Assembly: GCA_031277075.1 (NCBI GenBank)
Contig: JAISLV010000154.1
Location: forward strand, 1-9,601
Direction of reading: 5' to 3'
DNA: 9,601 nucleotides
Source: Endomicrobium sp.
Lineage (GTDB): Bacteria; Elusimicrobiota; Endomicrobiia; Endomicrobiales; Endomicrobiaceae
Part shown: positions 6,901 to 9,601 of the stretch, piece by piece
How positions within the stretch are numbered: the first letter of the stretch is position 1
Layout of the letters: each line of letters starts with the position of its first letter
The notes under the pieces: generated by a model
Seen by the model: only the letters and a program-made list of their open reading frames with translations
The model's database searches: none
Told to the model about the DNA's origin: nothing
Translations under genes and position numbers: made by a program

Positions 6901-9601
6901 TAATTTTTCTTCTATCAGTTCAAAAGCGCCTTTTTTCTTTTTCTCTTTTGCGTCTAAAACGCCTGTCGGTTTTAGCTCTTGCAAAGCGTCTAATTGCGTT
7001 ACTTTTTTAATTTCGTCAATTTGTAAAACTGAAATTTCCTGCGTTTGTGGCGCGTTAATGCGCGTATTCAAAGGCTGCGCCTGCGCGGCGGACGGCTGGA
7101 AAAATAGGGAAACCGAAAAAATCAGCGCGATAATAGCTTTTGCCGCGCCTTTTAAAATTCCGCTGTTTTTATCTTCTGACTGCGGACGCTCGTCGGATTT
7201 TGAAGGGTCAAGTTTAGTTGATTTTGACTCTATATTTTCACGCGTAATTTTAACGAGCCGTTCCAAAAACTTTTTATACGCATAAAGGCAAACTTGGTTT
7301 TCTATGTCTTCGCGGCTAAATTCTGATAAAATAGCGTCAAGCTCGTTTTGAGTAAGCGTTACGGAAAACAATTCTTCGGCGGCAAGAATTCCTCCTGTTT
7401 TTGAATACCATGAATAATAAAATCTCTTTAACGCTGTTTCAGGGCTGAATATCAATATGTCGCGGCTCTTTCTATTTTCTTTAACTTTTAAGCTATTTCC
7501 ATATGCGTTGAGAGTTATTTCATTTGTATTATTGGCGTCTTCTCCTCTAAACGCGATAAAAACAGGCGTTTGTTCCAAATTTACTTCCTCTTGCCGCTGC
7601 GCGTCATAGCCGTGAGCTATCAAAGCGTGAAGCGCGGTATTTCTAAGCAAAATCATAAATAATTTTTTATAATCCGCGTCTGGATATAGACGAGACGGAG
7701 ATAAGTCGGACACTCTAATATCGTCCAACGATTTATTTTCACCCGCAACAGTTTCCATCTTAAGCGATTCTTCCGCAAACAGTCTGCCGCTTATTCCAAC
7801 CATATTAATTACTCTATTAAAATTAAAAGCCTGCGGATTTCTTCCGTATCTATTTTCGGAATCTTTATCGTAATAACGCTGCGATACCGCCCTTATTGCA
7901 ATATCTGGGATATTTTCTATTCCCAAATCAATAAGTTCTTGCTCAAGCGAGTTTATTTGAGAAAGCGTATTCGGCGCGGCTTCTGAATTTTCAGTTACGC
8001 TTTCTGTAATATCGTCTGCATTTTCCGATATTTCCATTTCAGAAATAAAGCCTTTAGCAAGCTCTATCGGGGAATTGATTTTTGCCGCGTCGGCGGCTTT
8101 AACAAGCAAATCTTTCGCTAGTTTTAGGCTTGCAAGAAATTTTTCTAAAAGCGGTTTATCTTTATAGTCTGCGTTTTTTATTATATTTTCAAGTTTTTCC
8201 GCGTCGCCGTCTATCAGCGCTTTGCGGGCGTCGTCCAAATTTATTTTTACGACGGTTTCTTCCGTTATCTCGCCTGTAAAACGTTCTGACACGCCGCTTT
8301 TAAGTTTTTCCGCGACCGCCGCGATTATATCGCCTTTGTCGTCTGATTCAAGGATTTTTGCGGCTTCCGCCATAAGACGCCGAGCCGCTTGGCTTGTTTG
8401 AGTTTCAGGGATAGATTGTATGTCTAATCTGACATTGCCAGCTTTAATAAAAACACGGTCTCCGTCTTCTTCAATATAATCTTTATAAATTTCTTTCGCT
8501 TTCTGCGGGTCTGCCAAAAACCAAACCTTTATCTGGTCTGACAAAGACATAGAAGCCGCCATATTGGCTAAAGCTTGAAACGCTATTTTGCTTTGTTCTC
8601 TTGCTATGCGGTAATAAGTTTCTTCGGCTTCTTTAACGCCGTCCGATACGTTTGGCGTGATTACTACGTATGACACATTGTTATCTTTTAGTATTTTTGA
8701 AACGCCCTGCGTGTGAAATCCGCCTGTTATTACTATGTCAACCTGTTTGCCACGCATAGAACCGATTATATGCGAAACGTCCGTTGATTGAAGTTGCAAA
8801 GAGTTAATCGCGTCAACTGCAAAAACCGACGGGGAAGATACTCCAAGCGAATTCGCAAAATATTTGTTTCTGTCCAAATTGACTTCGTAAAACTTGCCTG
8901 CTTGGCTTATGTAATCGTCCAACAGCGACAACACCTTGTTATCAACGTATTTTACGTATAACTTTTTGTATAACTCCATATTGTTTTTATAGTATTCGTA
9001 ATCGGCGGCGGTTATTTTACCGCTTAAAAAATTCCTTAAATGTTTTTGGAAACTTATCAAAAAAACCGCTTCCTTTTGAGCTTTATAATCTGAAAACCTT
9101 GAATTTATTTCGTCGTTTAACCTCTGCTCTTCGCTTACAAGTTCAAGCGGGTTCAATCTGCGTCCTAAATCTATATATTTGAAGTATTCGTCAAGAGCTG
9201 AGAAACCTGTTTCCAAGTCAATATTAAATTTTTTTGCGGTATCTGCAAGATAGACGTATAGCTTATCCGTTTCTGAAAAGCCGGACGTAGAATCTAACAG
9301 CGCCTTATACGCGCCGTAAGGAATATGCTCTTTAAGATAGGCTAAAAAAGTTTGAAGCTGACGGCTTATCGCCTTATAATTCAGCTCTTTCCCTTTTGAG
9401 AGGGCAGCAAGATATAATGCAGTGTTTGGGTATTTATAAATGTCTATGCCAAGCGCTGCTGTATGTTTTTGCAAAACGGCATAATATTTTCTTGCGGATA
9501 TTTTGCCCGAAGAATAATCCGCGTATAATTTTTCAAGCTTGAACTGACGCTTATTGTAGTATTTGTCTTTCAGCGAAACCATCGAATCTTCTAACCCTGA
9601 A
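3979..9601 (-). CDS. Giant multidomain membrane protein with GxxH and HExxH motifs (5' end outside window)
   Basis: Not assignable to a named gene. Counting from the first in-window ATG (9582) there are 1,867 residues. The frame stays open to the right edge and only a weak AGAAG precedes that ATG, so I take the gene as 5'-partial. Residues 1-280 are helical and Tyr/Lys-rich. DIVITGGFH (282-290) resembles the GxxH motif of TraB/ChaN/EreA-like proteins. Residues 400-800 are a mixed, unrecognised region with a low-complexity acidic part near 515-540. Residues 806-836 form a signal-peptide-like segment ending AQA|QP. Two likely membrane helices lie at about 904-919 and 923-946, flanked by Lys-rich stretches. 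HENTH (1109-1113), with Glu1136/1137 as possible third ligand, suggests a zinc metallopeptidase. An Ala/Lys linker (about 1244-1290) leads to about 580 unrecognised residues. I recall similar giant proteins in Elusimicrobiota and Omnitrophota, unverified. Role and substrate are unknown; a secreted or membrane-bound enzyme is an inference. Confidence 0.85.
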   Translation of the reverse strand, partial: SGLEDSMVSLKDKYYNKRQFKLEKLYADYSSGKISARKYYAVLQKHTAALGIDIYKYPNTALYLAALSKGKELNYKAISRQLQTFLAYLKEHIPYGAYKALLDSTSGFSETDKLYVYLADTAKKFNIDLETGFSALDEYFKYIDLGRRLNPLELVSEEQRLNDEINSRFSDYKAQKEAVFLISFQKHLRNFLSGKITAADYEYYKNNMELYKKLYVKYVDNKVLSLLDDYISQAGKFYEVNLDRNKYFANSLGVSSPSVFAVDAINSLQLQSTDVSHIIGSMRGKQVDIVITGGFHTQGVSKILKDNNVSYVVITPNVSDGVKEAEETYYRIAREQSKIAFQALANMAASMSLSDQIKVWFLADPQKAKEIYKDYIEEDGDRVFIKAGNVRLDIQSIPETQTSQAARRLMAEAAKILESDDKGDIIAAVAEKLKSGVSERFTGEITEETVVKINLDDARKALIDGDAEKLENIIKNADYKDKPLLEKFLASLKLAKDLLVKAADAAKINSPIELAKGFISEMEISENADDITESVTENSEAAPNTLSQINSLEQELIDLGIENIPDIAIRAVSQRYYDKDSENRYGRNPQAFNFNRVINMVGISGRLFAEESLKMETVAGENKSLDDIRVSDLSPSRLYPDADYKKLFMILLRNTALHALIAHGYDAQRQEEVNLEQTPVFIAFRGEDANNTNEITLNAYGNSLKVKENRKSRDILIFSPETALKRFYYSWYSKTGGILAAEELFSVTLTQNELDAILSEFSREDIENQVCLYAYKKFLERLVKITRENIESKSTKLDPSKSDERPQSEDKNSGILKGAAKAIIALIFSVSLFFQPSAAQAQPLNTRINAPQTQEISVLQIDEIKKVTQLDALQELKPTGVLDAKEKKKKGAFELIEEKLKPKRSVFFEAFDAVFGVFIVSAFLSNPQFAFAALAFMVGYAILSVLIKVIFDGLFQNGSDKKKAVKKEETEKSENSVSDFYAAVLDKEHSRIANRIKSGQLDVGEDDLEYVEMFSDEMLVHLTRNFGFYGMSNNTMADSIKITRDNQDIIEAAFEKLEAVGIKFKLRASVLLFALPENISSVSSCFATGKVAVIPYIPNLTKEETINYVAQRLAHENTHVDNYYADAQMGVFEHEELAYSNEELATAAFGLQPSKNSAILSYDRLSEVSKAFGILKNNEDNLKNIKGVSDNPRFNYLKADTRTADGYLLCIITVYDENNPQQEFKAHVYSDGTLKIYDENGILFDTENKGAAAAEAALEAESSKAAKKEKPAKISAAQEAAKAANPASVVKTIRQISDRAGKMISSKERLAAEIENGGFILSDNLILSEDETFVGALLKQGFNAAVVRELAKKPKASDGWKKIAVSGDIKIYFNENGFMKVIAFYCANGKLNIEAAKESFKEVIGDGIKTDAFKGIKNVAMANEFTTYSLVDAIKNNFTDSVNTPVKERVLNLHEAETITSLQIKRGFETDGIYVFVLNERQAQTHKSTIAKLRGRGVKFVIAAENYDIKLDGLRFDAKDKTQEEVKEVLEKLKRRKNAAFASGLDARITIALSNGVLDAFALEDVDIWKKYGILPIVSYNSTYKYFGKSEIEFDAKALKSDVIKELGNDNAAALSASDETDAFIGSLFNGDTITIKDALKEKRTAKQHYDKGLKAALESKFNYTAQNSEYFFSLMTSDKTNTPVGAIKAEIEEGVKFASLSKDSQAYLNYLTQKERYYEAVGFIRGVVMNSAREEIFSAFGDKNIDKIKMQFADGGKIQKAFLTLAVKLKMRGMKNGKTIKDFMQEDYNADYEMNAADFFNFIAAQVGENIDDLLNENEYSIKRLDSEEKEAQAYKLFNQFCILVQDRFKKITANREIKTSILAVRSILSAA

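Overview
The window most likely comes from a low-GC Gram-negative bacterium of the Elusimicrobiota (Endomicrobia-like) or a related phylum such as Omnitrophota. This is inference. It rests on an outer-membrane beta-barrel protein with a C-terminal Phe, a GH57 glucan hydrolase, AT-rich coding sequence, and a very large multidomain protein of a kind I recall from those phyla. No rRNA, tRNA, CRISPR array or transposase gene is visible.

All three well-supported genes are on the minus strand. Reading in the direction of transcription, 9601 to 3979 holds a giant gene of more than 1,870 codons. Its frame is still open at the right edge, so its true start probably lies outside. It carries a GGFH (GxxH) segment, a signal-peptide-like segment in mid-protein, two further membrane segments, an HENTH zinc-protease-like motif and a long unrecognised C-terminal half. 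Next comes about 690 bp without a convincing gene (3282-3978), which is a dense repeat island. It holds a perfect 42-bp direct repeat at 3321 and 3882, a degenerate third copy, a 436-bp MITE-like block with 17-bp terminal inverted repeats (3446-3881), and two small palindromes in opposite orientation whose stems differ by compensated changes. A promoter-like sequence and a 42-codon reading frame lie inside the block, both weakly supported. Then comes a two-gene operon: an outer-membrane barrel protein (3281-1815) and a cytoplasmic GH57 enzyme (1813 to beyond position 1). One base separates the barrel's stop codon from the GH57 start codon.

The operon pairs an envelope barrel with an alpha-glucan-active enzyme. 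Uptake or turnover of a glucan would fit, but the sequence does not show the barrel's substrate. The giant protein is the least explained object. Its motifs suggest a membrane-anchored protein with a GxxH module on one part and a possible metallopeptidase on another, and I cannot assign a pathway.
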